Source: Catellatospora sichuanensis (lineage in GTDB: Bacteria; Actinomycetota; Actinomycetes; Mycobacteriales; Micromonosporaceae). Taken from it: a stretch of 64,000 nt of DNA. The translations under genes and the position numbers were made by a program. This document shows, piece after piece, positions 24,604-34,070 of the stretch (position 1 is its first letter; each line of letters starts with the position of its first letter). The stretch is from positions 124,001-188,000 of the forward strand of contig NZ_VIQO01000012.1 in NCBI RefSeq assembly GCF_007483665.1. Reading direction: 5' to 3'. The notes under the pieces were generated by a model, which did no database searches, was not told the origin of the DNA, and was given only the letters and a program-made list of their open reading frames with translations.

Positions 24604-27053
24604 GCACCGAGCTGACCGACGACGCCCAGCAAGACGTGGCGACCGGGCCGGACGAACCGGGCCCTCGCCGCGACGCCCCGGCCACGCGGCCCGACGTGCC
24701 GCGACGCGGACGGGGCGGCAGCGCGGTCCGCGCCGCGGCCCGGTCCGCGGTCGCGCGGCGCAGGCTGCAGACCCTGATCGTCGGCGTGGTCGTGCTGCTG
24801 TCAGCGGCCACAGCCGTGCTCGGCGTCGGGCTGCTCGTCGCCTCCCACGGACCGTTCGACGACGCGTTCGCCGACACGCAGGGCTCCCACGCCACCGCCG
24901 TCATCCGGGCCGACACCCCCGCCGACCAGGTCGCCGCCACCGGCAAGGCCACCGGCATCGCCGCCGCCGCGGGCCCGTTCGACCAGGTCACCGCACCCAT
25001 CGAAGGCATCTTCGGGCCACGCGGCATGAAATCGGTGATCGCCGGCCGCAGCGAGCAGAACGGGCCCGTGGACCGGCTGACCCTGAGCACCGGGACATGG
25101 CTGAGCGGGCCGGGGCAGATCGTGCTCACCCGGCGCACGTCCGGACCGCGTACCACCGTGGGCAGCGAGGTGACGATCAACGGGGTGAAGCTGCGCATAG
25201 TGGGTGTCGCCGCGTCGGTCACCGGCACCGCCGACGCCTGGGTGTGGCCCACGCAGCGCGACGTGCTCGACGGCGAGGACACCGCGCGGCAGATGCTCTA
25301 CCGCTTCGCCTCCCCCGGCGTCGACGACACCGCGCTGCGGGCCGCCCTGGCCACGGTCACCGCGACACTGCCCGAAGGCGCGGTCACCGGCGTGACGACG
25401 TACCTGACGGTCCGCCAGGCGCTCAACCGGTCCATCTCCGCGATCGCGCCGTTCGTCGTCGCGTTCGCGGTGCTCGGCATCGTGCTGTCCGTGCTGATCA
25501 CGGTCAACGTCGTCAACGGCGCGGTCGTCTCCGGATTCCGGACCATCGGCATCCTCAAGACCCTCGGCTTCACCCCCGGGCAGGTCGTCGCCGTGTATCT
25601 CGCGCAGGTGCTGGCCCCGGCGGTGGTCGGCGCGCTGCTCGGGGTGGCACTCGGCGCAGGGCTCGCCGTGCCGCTGCTCACCGAGACCGACGACGCGTAC
25701 GGCCTGCCCGGCGACGGTGCAGGCGTCCCGCTGTGGGTGGTCGGGCTGGTGCTGCTCGCCGCGCCGCTGCTGGTCGCGTTAGCCGCCATCGGCCCGGCGA
25801 CACGGGCCGGGCGGCTGCCTGCCAACCAGGCGATCAGCGTCGGGCGCGCGCCGCGTACCGGCCGGGGCTTCCGTGCCCGCCGGGCGCTGACCGCCTCACC
25901 GCTGCCCCGCCCGATCGCGCTCGGCCTCGGCATGCCGCTGGCGCGGCCGTCGCGGGCCGTGGCGACACTGGTCGCGCTGCTGCTCGGGGCCGTCACTCTG
26001 GTCTTCTCCAGCGGCCTGTCCGCGTCGATGACCGAGGTGAACACCGCGTTCACCCGCACCGACGCCGTGACCGTGGAAGCGCAGGTCATGATCAAGGGAG
26101 CGTTCGGCCCGGTGATGGCCCGGCCCGGCGGCGGCCCGATCGACCCGCCCGACCCCGCCGACGTCGCCGCGGCGGCGGCCGCGATGCCGGGCACCGCGCA
26201 CTCGACGCTGCTGCGCGAGGGCGAGATCCGGGTCGCGGGCATCGGGCAGGAGGTCAGCCTCAACGGCTACACCGGCGACGCGAGCTGGAACGGGTACCGC
26301 CTCGCGTCCGGGCGCTGGTACTCCGGCGCGGACGAGGTCGTGGTCTCGTCGTACTTCCTGCGGCAGACCGGGTACACGGTCGGCGACCGGCTCACCATGC
26401 CGGGCGGCCGCGTGGTGACCATCGCCGGGGAGGTCATCGACGGCAGCGACCGGTACACGGTGATCGGCGACGCCTCGCTGGTGACCGAGCCGATGATGGC
26501 CCGGGTCGAGATCGCGCTGACGCCGGGGACCGACCCGGGCGCGTACGCGCAGGCGTTGCAGGCCAAGTTCCCGGAGCAGAGTTCCGGGGTGTACATCGAG
26601 GACCGCACCGTCAGCGAGGACGGTGAGACGATCCTGGTCATTCAAGGGCTGATCGCCACGTTGACGCTGCTGCTCGGGGTCGTCGCCGCGCTCGGCGTGC
26701 TCAACACGGTGGTGCTCACCACCCGCGAGCGCATCCACGAGATCGGTGTGCTCAAGTCACTGGGCATGACGCCGCGGCAGACCCGCATCATGGTCGTCAC
26801 GTCGATGGTGGGGCTGGGGCTGGTCGCCGGGGTGATCGCGGTGCCGCTGGGCATCGCGCTGCACCACGCCGTCATCCCGATCATGGGCGAGGCGGCGAGC
26901 ACCGCGCTGCCGCAGTCCGCGATGGACGTCTATCAGCTCGATGAGCTGCTGCTGCTCGGCGGCGCGGGCATCGCCCTGGCGGTGCTCGGCGCGCTGCTGC
27001 CCGCCGGATGGGCGGCACGTACCCGGGTGGCCACGGCCCTGCGGGCCGAGTAG
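24600..27053 (+). CDS. FtsX/MacB-like ABC transporter permease
   Basis: 817 residues. A cytoplasmic Arg-rich N-terminus (about 1-55) precedes the first membrane helix. A large extracellular domain follows, then the first FtsX core (about 280-405, three helices), one central helix, a second extracellular domain (about 490-670) and the second FtsX core (about 680-815). This duplicated layout is usual for actinobacterial type VII ABC permeases. These complexes expel lipids, peptides or antibiotics, or transmit a mechanical signal, rather than import. Two terminator-like hairpins follow the stop. Confidence 0.9.
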   Translation: MSTELTDDAQQDVATGPDEPGPRRDAPATRPDVPRRGRGGSAVRAAARSAVARRRLQTLIVGVVVLLSAATAVLGVGLLVASHGPFDDAFADTQGSHATAVIRADTPADQVAATGKATGIAAAAGPFDQVTAPIEGIFGPRGMKSVIAGRSEQNGPVDRLTLSTGTWLSGPGQIVLTRRTSGPRTTVGSEVTINGVKLRIVGVAASVTGTADAWVWPTQRDVLDGEDTARQMLYRFASPGVDDTALRAALATVTATLPEGAVTGVTTYLTVRQALNRSISAIAPFVVAFAVLGIVLSVLITVNVVNGAVVSGFRTIGILKTLGFTPGQVVAVYLAQVLAPAVVGALLGVALGAGLAVPLLTETDDAYGLPGDGAGVPLWVVGLVLLAAPLLVALAAIGPATRAGRLPANQAISVGRAPRTGRGFRARRALTASPLPRPIALGLGMPLARPSRAVATLVALLLGAVTLVFSSGLSASMTEVNTAFTRTDAVTVEAQVMIKGAFGPVMARPGGGPIDPPDPADVAAAAAAMPGTAHSTLLREGEIRVAGIGQEVSLNGYTGDASWNGYRLASGRWYSGADEVVVSSYFLRQTGYTVGDRLTMPGGRVVTIAGEVIDGSDRYTVIGDASLVTEPMMARVEIALTPGTDPGAYAQALQAKFPEQSSGVYIEDRTVSEDGETILVIQGLIATLTLLLGVVAALGVLNTVVLTTRERIHEIGVLKSLGMTPRQTRIMVVTSMVGLGLVAGVIAVPLGIALHHAVIPIMGEAASTALPQSAMDVYQLDELLLLGGAGIALAVLGALLPAGWAARTRVATALRAE

Positions 27054-27063
27054 CAGATCGGCG

Positions 27064-27138
27064 GCCCGCCGCTGCTGCCGGCGGGCATGGCACGCGGATC
27101 GGTGCCGGGCGAGGGAGTGCATCCCTTCGCCCGGCACC
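27064..27138 (+). terminator. double terminator after the ABC exporter operon
   Basis: Two hairpins in succession: GCCCGCCG/CGGCGGGC at 27064-27086 with a 7-base loop, and GGTGCCGGGCGAGGGA paired with TCCCTTCGCCCGGCACC at 27101-27138 with a single bulge. The tandem arrangement suggests efficient isolation from the small gene at 27276. Confidence 0.75.
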
Positions 27139-27275
27139 GGCTTGGCCGACACGTAGCCGAACCGCCCTGATCCCGATCAGGTGGCAGCGCGCCGCAATGA
27201 ACAAATGGGGCCGTAGTTCGTCAGCCGAGACCGCCGCGCACGACTGATCGAATAACCTGGTCGTGGGAGGTCGGA

Positions 27276-27455
27276 ATGCGCCGGATCATCACGGTGGGGC
27301 TCGTGTTGTGGCTGATCGTCGGCGTGGTGGCGGCGGCGCAGCGCGACTACTTCACCGGGACGCCTGCCGACTGCGACCGCGTCACGACCATCGCGGCCAC
27401 GGCCCTGGCCGGCCCGTTGAACTACGTCGGCGCCGATCCGAGCGTCAGTTGTTAG
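27276..27455 (+). CDS. small membrane/secreted hypothetical protein (59 aa)
   Basis: ATG with GGGAGG seven bases upstream. The product starts MRRIITVGLVLWLIVGVVAA, a single hydrophobic helix, and continues with DYFTGTPADCDRVTTIAATA and ends NYVGADPSVSC. Two cysteines outside the membrane could form a disulfide. I recall similar 55-60-residue proteins in related actinomycetes. Function unknown. Confidence 0.7.
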   Translation: MRRIITVGLVLWLIVGVVAAAQRDYFTGTPADCDRVTTIAATALAGPLNYVGADPSVSC

Positions 27456-27467
27456 GCCGGACGTCGC

Positions 27468-28337
27468 TCAGGCACCGGCCGCGGCGACGGTGATGCGCGC
27501 CTCCAACGGGCTGTTGCTGGCGACATAGTCCAGGCAGATGTCGAACTCGCGGCCGGCCCGCACGTCGATCGGCTGCTCCAGAAAGACGATCTGCGGGTTG
27601 AGCAGGAAGTCGGTCGGTTTGTCTCCGGAGATCCCCTGGGCGAAGTCGATCCGGTATGCGATCTTGACGGCGTTCGCCCGGCCGCTCGTCGTCGCCGTCA
27701 GCCGGACTCGTCCGCTGATCACAGGATCGGTCCAGTCCTCGAACCGGTTGCCGAGGTACATCTGGCTGTCGGTCAGCGAGCGGTCCCCGTCGAGCTCGGT
27801 GAACCTGGTGTCGAAGTTCAGCTTCAGGCCGTAGAGGTCCTCCTGGGCGCAGATGAGCTCGACGAAGTTCTGCATGGCCAGGGGAATCATGGCGCCGCCC
27901 GGTTTGAGATGACGGCGCAGGTTGTTGGTGATCTGCAGCTGCGGCTCGTAGAAATACCCGGCGCTGATCACCTCGCTGATGACGACGTCGACCTGCTCGG
28001 GCAGCTCGTAGCTCGTGGCGTCCGCGTGCACCGCGATGATCCGGTCCGACAGCCCGTTACGCCGGGCGTTCTCCTCGATGAGCGAGATGTGGTCCGCATT
28101 GAACTCCAGGCAGTAGACCCGTTCGGCGCCCGCTTTCGCGGCGAACAACCCCAGCAGGCCGGTGCCGCTGCCTGCGTCCACCGCGACATCACCCGGACTG
28201 ACGGTCTGCGCGATGGCCGCCTGAAGGTAACGGACCCGGCGGACGTCGTAGAGACATGCCTGGATGTCGTATGTGGTGAAAGCCTTGTCGACGGCAGCCT
28301 TCGTCGCGCGACTCGCGTCCGCCATGCTGTCGGTCAC
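27468..28337 (-). CDS. PRMT-like SAM-dependent methyltransferase
   Basis: 289 residues. The SAM-binding motif is VDAGSGTGLLGLFAAKAGA (53-71) followed by the acidic end of strand 2 (VYCLEFN). SEVISAGYFYE (121-131) has the two glutamates, E122 and E131, separated by eight residues exactly as in the double-E loop of protein arginine methyltransferases. The C-terminal beta-rich part (about 160-289) fits the PRMT barrel. PRMT-like enzymes are unusual in bacteria; some methylate small molecules or peptides. No obvious partner substrate gene lies nearby. Confidence 0.8.
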   Translation of the reverse strand: MTDSMADASRATKAAVDKAFTTYDIQACLYDVRRVRYLQAAIAQTVSPGDVAVDAGSGTGLLGLFAAKAGAERVYCLEFNADHISLIEENARRNGLSDRIIAVHADATSYELPEQVDVVISEVISAGYFYEPQLQITNNLRRHLKPGGAMIPLAMQNFVELICAQEDLYGLKLNFDTRFTELDGDRSLTDSQMYLGNRFEDWTDPVISGRVRLTATTSGRANAVKIAYRIDFAQGISGDKPTDFLLNPQIVFLEQPIDVRAGREFDICLDYVASNSPLEARITVAAAGA

Positions 28338-28613
28338 GTCGGCCGTTCCTTCCGTCGATTGGTGCGGGCCCGGATCCGCGCTCGATGGCGCCTATGTCGA
28401 GTATCGATGCGAACGCCCATGACCAACATCCTTGCCGTCGGGTGCCGGACGCAACAGACGGGCGACCCGATCGGGTGCACGAACCGTCGCATGCCCCGAA
28501 TGCCGTTCGCACTGAACCATTCTTGCCGTCGCAGTCCCTCATCGCGAGCGTCCACGCGATAGCCTGCCGACCATGCGGCGGTTCGGGCCGGATCGTCTGG
28601 AAGGAGACCTACG

Positions 28614-28820
28614 ATGCGGCTGATCAGACTCGGCGCGATCGCAGCAGTTGTCGGCCTGGTCGGCGCGCTCGTCAATTTCTGGGCAAGTCGTGAATTCCCC
28701 ACGACCTGGGGCGGCCCCAACATCGGCGGCGGAATCCTGCAGCTCCTGTTCTACGGGCTCATCCTCGCCGGCATCACTCTCGCGATCGTCGGCGGACTGA
28801 CGGGGCGCAGGCGCGATTAG
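28614..28820 (+). CDS. small two-helix membrane protein (68 aa)
   Basis: ATG behind AAGGAGACCTACG. The product consists of two transmembrane helices (about 5-24 and 43-62) joined by a loop with NFWASREFPTTWGGPNIGGG, then a short basic tail GRRRD. No known function. A palindromic terminator follows directly. Confidence 0.7.
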   Translation: MRLIRLGAIAAVVGLVGALVNFWASREFPTTWGGPNIGGGILQLLFYGLILAGITLAIVGGLTGRRRD

Positions 28821-28828
28821 AAGCGCGC

Positions 28829-28846
28829 CGGGCGGAATTCCGCCCG
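28829..28846. terminator. palindromic terminator hairpin
   Basis: CGGGCGGAATTCCGCCCG is a perfect 18-base palindrome, nine bases after the small membrane protein stop. The following 230 bases to 29076 hold no gene I can support. Confidence 0.6.
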
Positions 28847-29076
28847 CTGTGGCACGGCTGATTGAAGGATCCATGCCCGGCGCCGTATCCGGCGATTGCT
28901 CAGCCAGGAGTCGCGGCGCCAGCCATCACCCACCCCGAGATCCTGCCCGCGTTGCGGGCGTGCTGTCCGGACCAGGTCTGGCAGCAGGTGCGGTCGATCA
29001 AAGCGACCGACGCACGGCGGTCCCGAACCGGCTGATCCGTCGACAGGCGACAGGGCGGTCGGGTGCCGCCACCCCG

Positions 29077-31284
29077 TCACAGGCGCAGCGGAAGGCTCCG
29101 CAACCGTGGCCCACCAGCCGCGCGGACCGCGTTCGCCACCGCGGCGGGAACCGGACCGACCACCGGCTCGCCCATTCCGAAAGGCACCTCGCCGCCGCCG
29201 ACGAAGTTCACCCGCACCGGTGGCGTGTCGGCCATACCCAGGATCTGGTAGCTGTCGAAGTTGTCGGACACGACCTGGCCGTCGTGGATCCGGAGTTCCT
29301 CGCGCAGCGCCGAACTGAGACCCATCACCACTGACCCCTGCGCCTGCAGCTTCGCCCCTGCCGGGTTGACCACCAGGCCGCAGTCGACCGCCACGTCGAG
29401 GCCGGTGACGCGCAGCCGCCCGTCCGACAGGTCGACTTCGGCGACCACGGCGACGACCGTGCCGACGTCACCGGAGCACGCGATACCCCGCCCGCGTCCG
29501 GCCGGCAGCGACTCACTCCAGCCCGCCATCTGCGCCGCGGTACGCAGGACGGTCCGCAGCCGCTCCTGTTGCTCGCCGGCCTGGCGCAGGTGTGCCAGCC
29601 GGTAGGTCAGCGGGTCGGTCCCGGCGGCCTCGGCAAGCTCGTCGAGGAAGCTTTCCAGCGCGAACGTGTTGGGCATCAGGCCCAGCCCGCGCCACGGCCC
29701 GGTCGGCACCGGCAGTTGCTCACGGCGGTTCACCAGCCGATAGGCGGGCAGGTCGTACGGCAGGAACAGGCCCAGCAGGCCGCCGGGATCGAACCCGAGC
29801 AGGCTGCGTACCGGCTCGGGCAGGCCCGCGACGGCCCAGATGATGTCGCCGGCGGCACTGCGCTGCTCCACGCCCCGGATCATGCCGTCGGACCCGATCG
29901 AACCGCGCATCGTGGTGTGCGTCGGCGGCCGGTAGAAGGCCTGCCGCAGGTCGGTGTCGCGGGTCCAGCCGACGTGCACCGGACGGCCCGTGGCCGCGGA
30001 CAGCCGCGCGGCTTCGACAGCCAGGTGCTGGCCGCCCTTTCGCCCGAAGGAGCCGCCGAGCTGGGTGACGTGGACGACGACCTCCCGGTCCTCCCCGAGC
30101 GCGGCGTGCAGGTCCTCCAGCACGCTTTCCGGGCTCTGGGTGGGCACCCAGACCTCCACCTTCCCGACCGCCCCCGGCTCCACCCGGGCCAGTGCGGCAA
30201 GCGGCTCCAGGTGGGCGTGGGCCGCCATCGGCGTACGGTATTCCGCTTCGACGATCCGGCCCCGCGACAGGGCGTCGCGAATCGAGCCGTCCCTGCGCAG
30301 CACCACGCCGTCACCGGCGGTGACCTGCCGTTCGAGCGCGCCGGTGTCGACCCGGGTGCCGTCGCTCCAGTCCACTTTCAGGGCGCGCGCTGCCGCCCAG
30401 GCGCGGGTCCTGGTGTCGGCGACCACGCCGGCGAATCCGGCCTCGACGTCGATGACCACCTGCTGCACGCCGGGCATGCCGGCGGCGTCGCCCGGTTCGG
30501 CGCTCTGCAGCTCGGCGCCGAAGCGTGGCGGCACGGCGAACGCGCCGTAGCCCATGCCCGGCAGCCGGGCGTCGTAGCCGTAGGTCGCTTCGCCGAGCAG
30601 CTTCGCTCTGATGTCGACCCGGGGCACGGACCGGCCGATGCTGGTGAACTCGCCGGCCGGGCGCAGCGCCGGCTGTTCCTCCGGCTCCTGCCACGGCCCG
30701 TGGTGTGCGGCGATCACGTCGGGGTAGGCGATCCTGCGGTCCGTTCCGGCGACCTGGAAGGTGCCGTCGGCGGCGGTCAGCTGCTGTGTCTCGACGCCGA
30801 GCTGCCCGGCCGCGGCCAGCGCCAGCATCGCCCGCACGGCGGCGGCCGCTTCCCGGATCGGGGTGTACAGGGACGCCACCGAGGTGGATCCGAACGTGAA
30901 CATCGTCGCCGCCGGGAACCCGCGTGCGGTGTCGGCCTGCACCACGGTCAGGCGGCTGGGCTGCACCCGCAGTTCCTCGGCCGCGATCTGCGCCAGCGCG
31001 GTGTGGATGCCCTGCCCCATCTCGATCTTCGGGACGTGCAGGGTGATGCCGTCGCGGGTCAGCTCGAACCAGACCAGCGACGACTCGGGGATCTCGGTCG
31101 GGCCGGTGCCCCGTTCCAGCATCCACTGCACCAGCGTCGGCCGGCCGTACTCCACCACGATCGGCGCGCCCACCAGCAGTGACCCGAACGTCGCCCCGGC
31201 CCCGATCAGCAGCCGGCGACGCGTTACCCGCCAGCGGCGGGGACGGCCGACCGGATCGGACGGATCGGCTTTCGCAGCGCTCAT
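29077..31284 (-). CDS. molybdenum hydroxylase large subunit, IorB-type aldehyde/isoquinoline oxidoreductase
   Basis: 735 residues. The N-terminus has a twin-arginine motif (RVTRRRLLIGAG) and a hydrophobic stretch, so the complex is probably exported folded. Molybdopterin-binding landmarks follow: IEMGQGIHTALAQIAAEEL, QLGGSFGRKGGQH and the C-terminal GEPVVGPVPAAVANAV with the catalytic-Glu region GE. The duplicated large-subunit arrangement and this N-terminus match the isoquinoline 1-oxidoreductase beta subunit rather than xanthine dehydrogenase. ATG overlaps the small-subunit stop by four bases. It oxidises an aldehyde or N-heterocycle; the substrate is unknown. No electron-acceptor cytochrome or cofactor-insertion gene (XdhC) is nearby. 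Confidence 0.88.
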   Translation of the reverse strand: MSAAKADPSDPVGRPRRWRVTRRRLLIGAGATFGSLLVGAPIVVEYGRPTLVQWMLERGTGPTEIPESSLVWFELTRDGITLHVPKIEMGQGIHTALAQIAAEELRVQPSRLTVVQADTARGFPAATMFTFGSTSVASLYTPIREAAAAVRAMLALAAAGQLGVETQQLTAADGTFQVAGTDRRIAYPDVIAAHHGPWQEPEEQPALRPAGEFTSIGRSVPRVDIRAKLLGEATYGYDARLPGMGYGAFAVPPRFGAELQSAEPGDAAGMPGVQQVVIDVEAGFAGVVADTRTRAWAAARALKVDWSDGTRVDTGALERQVTAGDGVVLRRDGSIRDALSRGRIVEAEYRTPMAAHAHLEPLAALARVEPGAVGKVEVWVPTQSPESVLEDLHAALGEDREVVVHVTQLGGSFGRKGGQHLAVEAARLSAATGRPVHVGWTRDTDLRQAFYRPPTHTTMRGSIGSDGMIRGVEQRSAAGDIIWAVAGLPEPVRSLLGFDPGGLLGLFLPYDLPAYRLVNRREQLPVPTGPWRGLGLMPNTFALESFLDELAEAAGTDPLTYRLAHLRQAGEQQERLRTVLRTAAQMAGWSESLPAGRGRGIACSGDVGTVVAVVAEVDLSDGRLRVTGLDVAVDCGLVVNPAGAKLQAQGSVVMGLSSALREELRIHDGQVVSDNFDSYQILGMADTPPVRVNFVGGGEVPFGMGEPVVGPVPAAVANAVRAAGGPRLRSLPLRL

Positions 31285-31754
31285 GACTCGCGGGCCAGCT
31301 CGGCGGCACGGGCGACCGCCGCCTTGATCGTGTTGTAGCCGCCGCAACGGCAGAGATTGGGTTTCGCGGCTTCGGCGATGGCGGCCTCGTCCGGAGCGGG
31401 ATCGCGGGCCAGCAGTGCGACCGCGGTCAGCACGTGGCCAGGCAGGCACCATCCGCATTGCAGCGGGTTCTCCACGAACGCCTGCTGCACCGGATGCAAC
31501 GCGACGACCTCGCCGTCGGCATCACGCTCGGCGAGACCTTCCAGTGTCACGATGGGACGGTCGCCGACCTCCGCAGCGGTGATCTGGCAGCTTCGCACCG
31601 GCCGCCCGGCCAGCAGAACGGTGCAGCAACCGCAGATCCCGACGCCACAGCCATAACGTGTGCCGGTCAGACCGAGCTCGTCGCGAAGCACCCACAGCAA
31701 CGGCTCGTCGCCGTGCTCGATCTCGTGGTGCCGGCCGTTGATCAGCAACTGCAT
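31281..31754 (-). CDS. molybdenum hydroxylase small [2Fe-2S] subunit, IorA type
   Basis: 157 residues. The plant-type ferredoxin cluster ligands are YGCGVGICGCC and the following Cys in VRSC; the second cluster uses QCGWCLPGH and LCRCGGY. Start ATG 31754, where the conserved MQLLINGRHHEIE begins. It is coupled to the large subunit by a four-base overlap. It passes electrons from the molybdenum centre; it has no signal of its own and probably rides with the Tat-exported large subunit. Confidence 0.9.
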   Translation of the reverse strand: MQLLINGRHHEIEHGDEPLLWVLRDELGLTGTRYGCGVGICGCCTVLLAGRPVRSCQITAAEVGDRPIVTLEGLAERDADGEVVALHPVQQAFVENPLQCGWCLPGHVLTAVALLARDPAPDEAAIAEAAKPNLCRCGGYNTIKAAVARAAELARES

Positions 31755-31846
31755 CGTGTCCGCTTCCGGAAAACCATGCGACGTAGTGTAGGCGGCGGCC
31801 GGCACCGCCGGTGGCCGTGCGTGCGCCGGATGGTTCCAGCGCCCCG

Positions 31847-32461
31847 TCACCGGGAAGCACGCGTCGACGCGACCACACCGCCTACCGCCGTCGCGACCAG
31901 TGCGGCCAGGATCAGCACCACCGTCGACAGATACACCAACCGCCAACTCAGCACGGTGGAGACGAACCAGCCGAGCAACAGCCCGCCGACCAGCCCACCG
32001 CATACGGCCAGCCCGAGTGCGAGGCGCACCTGCCCCCGCCGCTCGCCGACCTGACCGGTCAGACCGGCGGCGGCACCGAGCACCGCACCCGCGCCGAACC
32101 CCACGACCAGCCCGGCAGCCACCACCATGGCCGACGTGTTCGACAGCGCCGTCACCACGGCTCCGAGGAGCATCAGCGTCAGACCCGCCCCCACCACCGA
32201 CGTCGGCGCGCGCCGACCGAGCACATATCCCAGCGCGGCACCGAGCATCGCGGCGACCAGCTGAGAGACGACGGCTACCGCGAGGCCCGCGGCGGTGACG
32301 TCGAGGTCGCGCTGGAGCGCGCTGCGCACCGGGCTCAGCAGTACGGCGAGCTGGCACGCCGCGAACATCGCGCTCAAGCCCGGCGCGATGAGCGTCCACG
32401 GCGGACGCTCGATCGGTGTGGCCGTGGACGAAGCAGACGGTGGGGCGCTCGGCTCGATCAT
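31847..32461 (-). CDS. half-length MFS-like transporter
   Basis: 204 residues with six transmembrane helices only. The loop after helix 2 reads GYVLGRRAPTS, a weak form of MFS motif A. Normal MFS proteins have 12 helices and about 400 residues. The ORF ends cleanly (TRASR, stop) about 90 bases before the hydroxylase operon, with no second half in any frame. It may be a truncated gene, or a genuine six-helix member that dimerises. Confidence 0.6.
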   Translation of the reverse strand: MIEPSAPPSASSTATPIERPPWTLIAPGLSAMFAACQLAVLLSPVRSALQRDLDVTAAGLAVAVVSQLVAAMLGAALGYVLGRRAPTSVVGAGLTLMLLGAVVTALSNTSAMVVAAGLVVGFGAGAVLGAAAGLTGQVGERRGQVRLALGLAVCGGLVGGLLLGWFVSTVLSWRLVYLSTVVLILAALVATAVGGVVASTRASR

Positions 32462-32516
32462 CGGCCCATATTAGACACCTGCCGCCGTTTCTTCCTGTTT
32501 CCTCGTACGCAGCGGA

Positions 32517-34070
32517 TCAGCCTTTGATCACCTCGTGCTCGGCCAGTGCCTTCGCGCGTTCCTGGATGAGTGAGCGCAAGCTGTCCACGTCGCTGCCGGT
32601 CGCGGCGGCGTCGTTGCCCGCCACGCCGGTCAGCGTGGCGGCGAGCCGGTCCAGGGCCTTCTCGGCGCTGTGCTGCGCGTAGATGACCCGGTACAGGTCG
32701 CGGTAGGCGGCCTCGTACTCGTCTCGGAACGTGTCCGCGGCCAGGAACCGCTCCTTGAGCTTGTTGCCGGCCATCAAACCGCCCCGGCCGCCGCCCGGCG
32801 GGTTGAACCCCTCGGGCAGCCGCGTGCCCTCGGGCGGGGTGAACTCGCCGCCCGGGCCGCCGAATCCGCCGCCCGGGCCGCCCATGCCGAGGGCGTCGTG
32901 CGGGCCCGAGGCAGCGCTCCCGCTGAAGGTCAGGTTGTGGTCCCAGCTGACCACCCGGAACCGCGCGGTGCGCAGGTCGTACCAGAGGTAGTAGTTCTTG
33001 CCCGGGCCGGCCATGTCATCGAAGTTGAGCAGCAGGTTCTGCGCCGCGACGTAGGCGGCGAACGAGCCGACGTCGACGTGGTCGGCCAGGTGCGCGGCGA
33101 AGTCCGCATCGGACGCCCCGTCGACCCACCGAAGCAGCTCGATGACAGGTTTCAGGTCGTGGCTGCCCTTGTCGTCGACCTGTTTGAAGTCGTCGGCGTA
33201 CACGGTCGGATCATCGCCCTGATAGGCGAACCGGCCGGTGCTCAGCGCCTTGTACAGAACGCCGTCGCCGAGGCTGTCGGCGAAGTTCTCGTCGGGGTGC
33301 TCGACCAGCAGCCTGGCCTTGACTGGCCGGCCGTTGACCTGGAACCCGGCGTAGGCGTACCGCTGCGCGGGCTGCCCGGCCGCGGCGAGCACGGCCAGCG
33401 AGACGGCCTCGTTGAGCACCGCGCCGCCGCCGCCCATCCCGGACACCCGGACCGCGATCTCGCTGCGGCCCTGGTAGCGGCGGCCTTTGGCGAACTCGTC
33501 GAAGCTCATCAGCCACGGCAGCTCCTCGGGTCTGGCACTGTCGAGGCTGACCCTGCCGAACCCGCCGCGACGGCCGCCGCCGGGCCGCGTCTGCGGTGCG
33601 CCGCCGGGCGGGCCGTCCACCCGCACACCGCCGCGGTCCTCCCGCAACGAGGCGGTCTGCCCCTCATGGGTGAGGCCCATCAGCGTCGAGTTGCCCTTGA
33701 GCCGGATGCCGACGTCGCGGATCAGGGTGCCGTCGACGGTGACGTCGGCGCGCACGTACTCCTTCTCCCCCGTCGCCATGTACTCGTCGAACATGCGCTG
33801 GTAGTCGGCTTCGGTGTAGGTGACGGTCAGCGTGTGTGCGATGGACGCGTCGAACAGGTCGACCCTGCCCGGGACGTCGAAGGCCACCTTGTCGTGCGAG
33901 CCCGCGGCCTGGCTGGTCACGATCGGCGTGACCTGCACGTTGCCGGCCAGCAGGACCAGCGCAGCCATCGCGGCCACGCACGTGGCCAGCAGTTTCCAGT
34001 AGTGGCGCACCCGCACCGGGATGCGGTGCCGCAGCCGCGCCGACGGCGGCCGGGATCCGGGCTCGGCCAT
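32517..34070 (-). CDS. CotH-family protein kinase-like protein, membrane anchored
   Basis: 517 residues from ATG 34070 (GTG 34073 also possible). A basic N-terminus and one membrane helix (about 29-45) place the rest outside the cell. CotH features include RLKGNSTL, the long linker rich in Gly/Pro/Arg, LLVEHPDENFADSLGDGVLY and NYYLWYDL...FRVVSWDHNLTF, with the Asp of WDHN likely a metal ligand. CotH proteins are atypical kinases; in Bacillus one phosphorylates spore-coat proteins. It overlaps the DUF4956 gene and forms an operon with the VTC gene. Confidence 0.85.
   Translation of the reverse strand: MAEPGSRPPSARLRHRIPVRVRHYWKLLATCVAAMAALVLLAGNVQVTPIVTSQAAGSHDKVAFDVPGRVDLFDASIAHTLTVTYTEADYQRMFDEYMATGEKEYVRADVTVDGTLIRDVGIRLKGNSTLMGLTHEGQTASLREDRGGVRVDGPPGGAPQTRPGGGRRGGFGRVSLDSARPEELPWLMSFDEFAKGRRYQGRSEIAVRVSGMGGGGAVLNEAVSLAVLAAAGQPAQRYAYAGFQVNGRPVKARLLVEHPDENFADSLGDGVLYKALSTGRFAYQGDDPTVYADDFKQVDDKGSHDLKPVIELLRWVDGASDADFAAHLADHVDVGSFAAYVAAQNLLLNFDDMAGPGKNYYLWYDLRTARFRVVSWDHNLTFSGSAASGPHDALGMGGPGGGFGGPGGEFTPPEGTRLPEGFNPPGGGRGGLMAGNKLKERFLAADTFRDEYEAAYRDLYRVIYAQHSAEKALDRLAATLTGVAGNDAAATGSDVDSLRSLIQERAKALAEHEVIKG

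Noticed and set aside
28862-29035. Open frame encoding HPEILPALRACCPDQVWQQV and nearby residues
   Set aside because: It looks faintly protein-like, but has only a TTG start, no ribosome-binding site and no recognised family; I could not separate it from chance.
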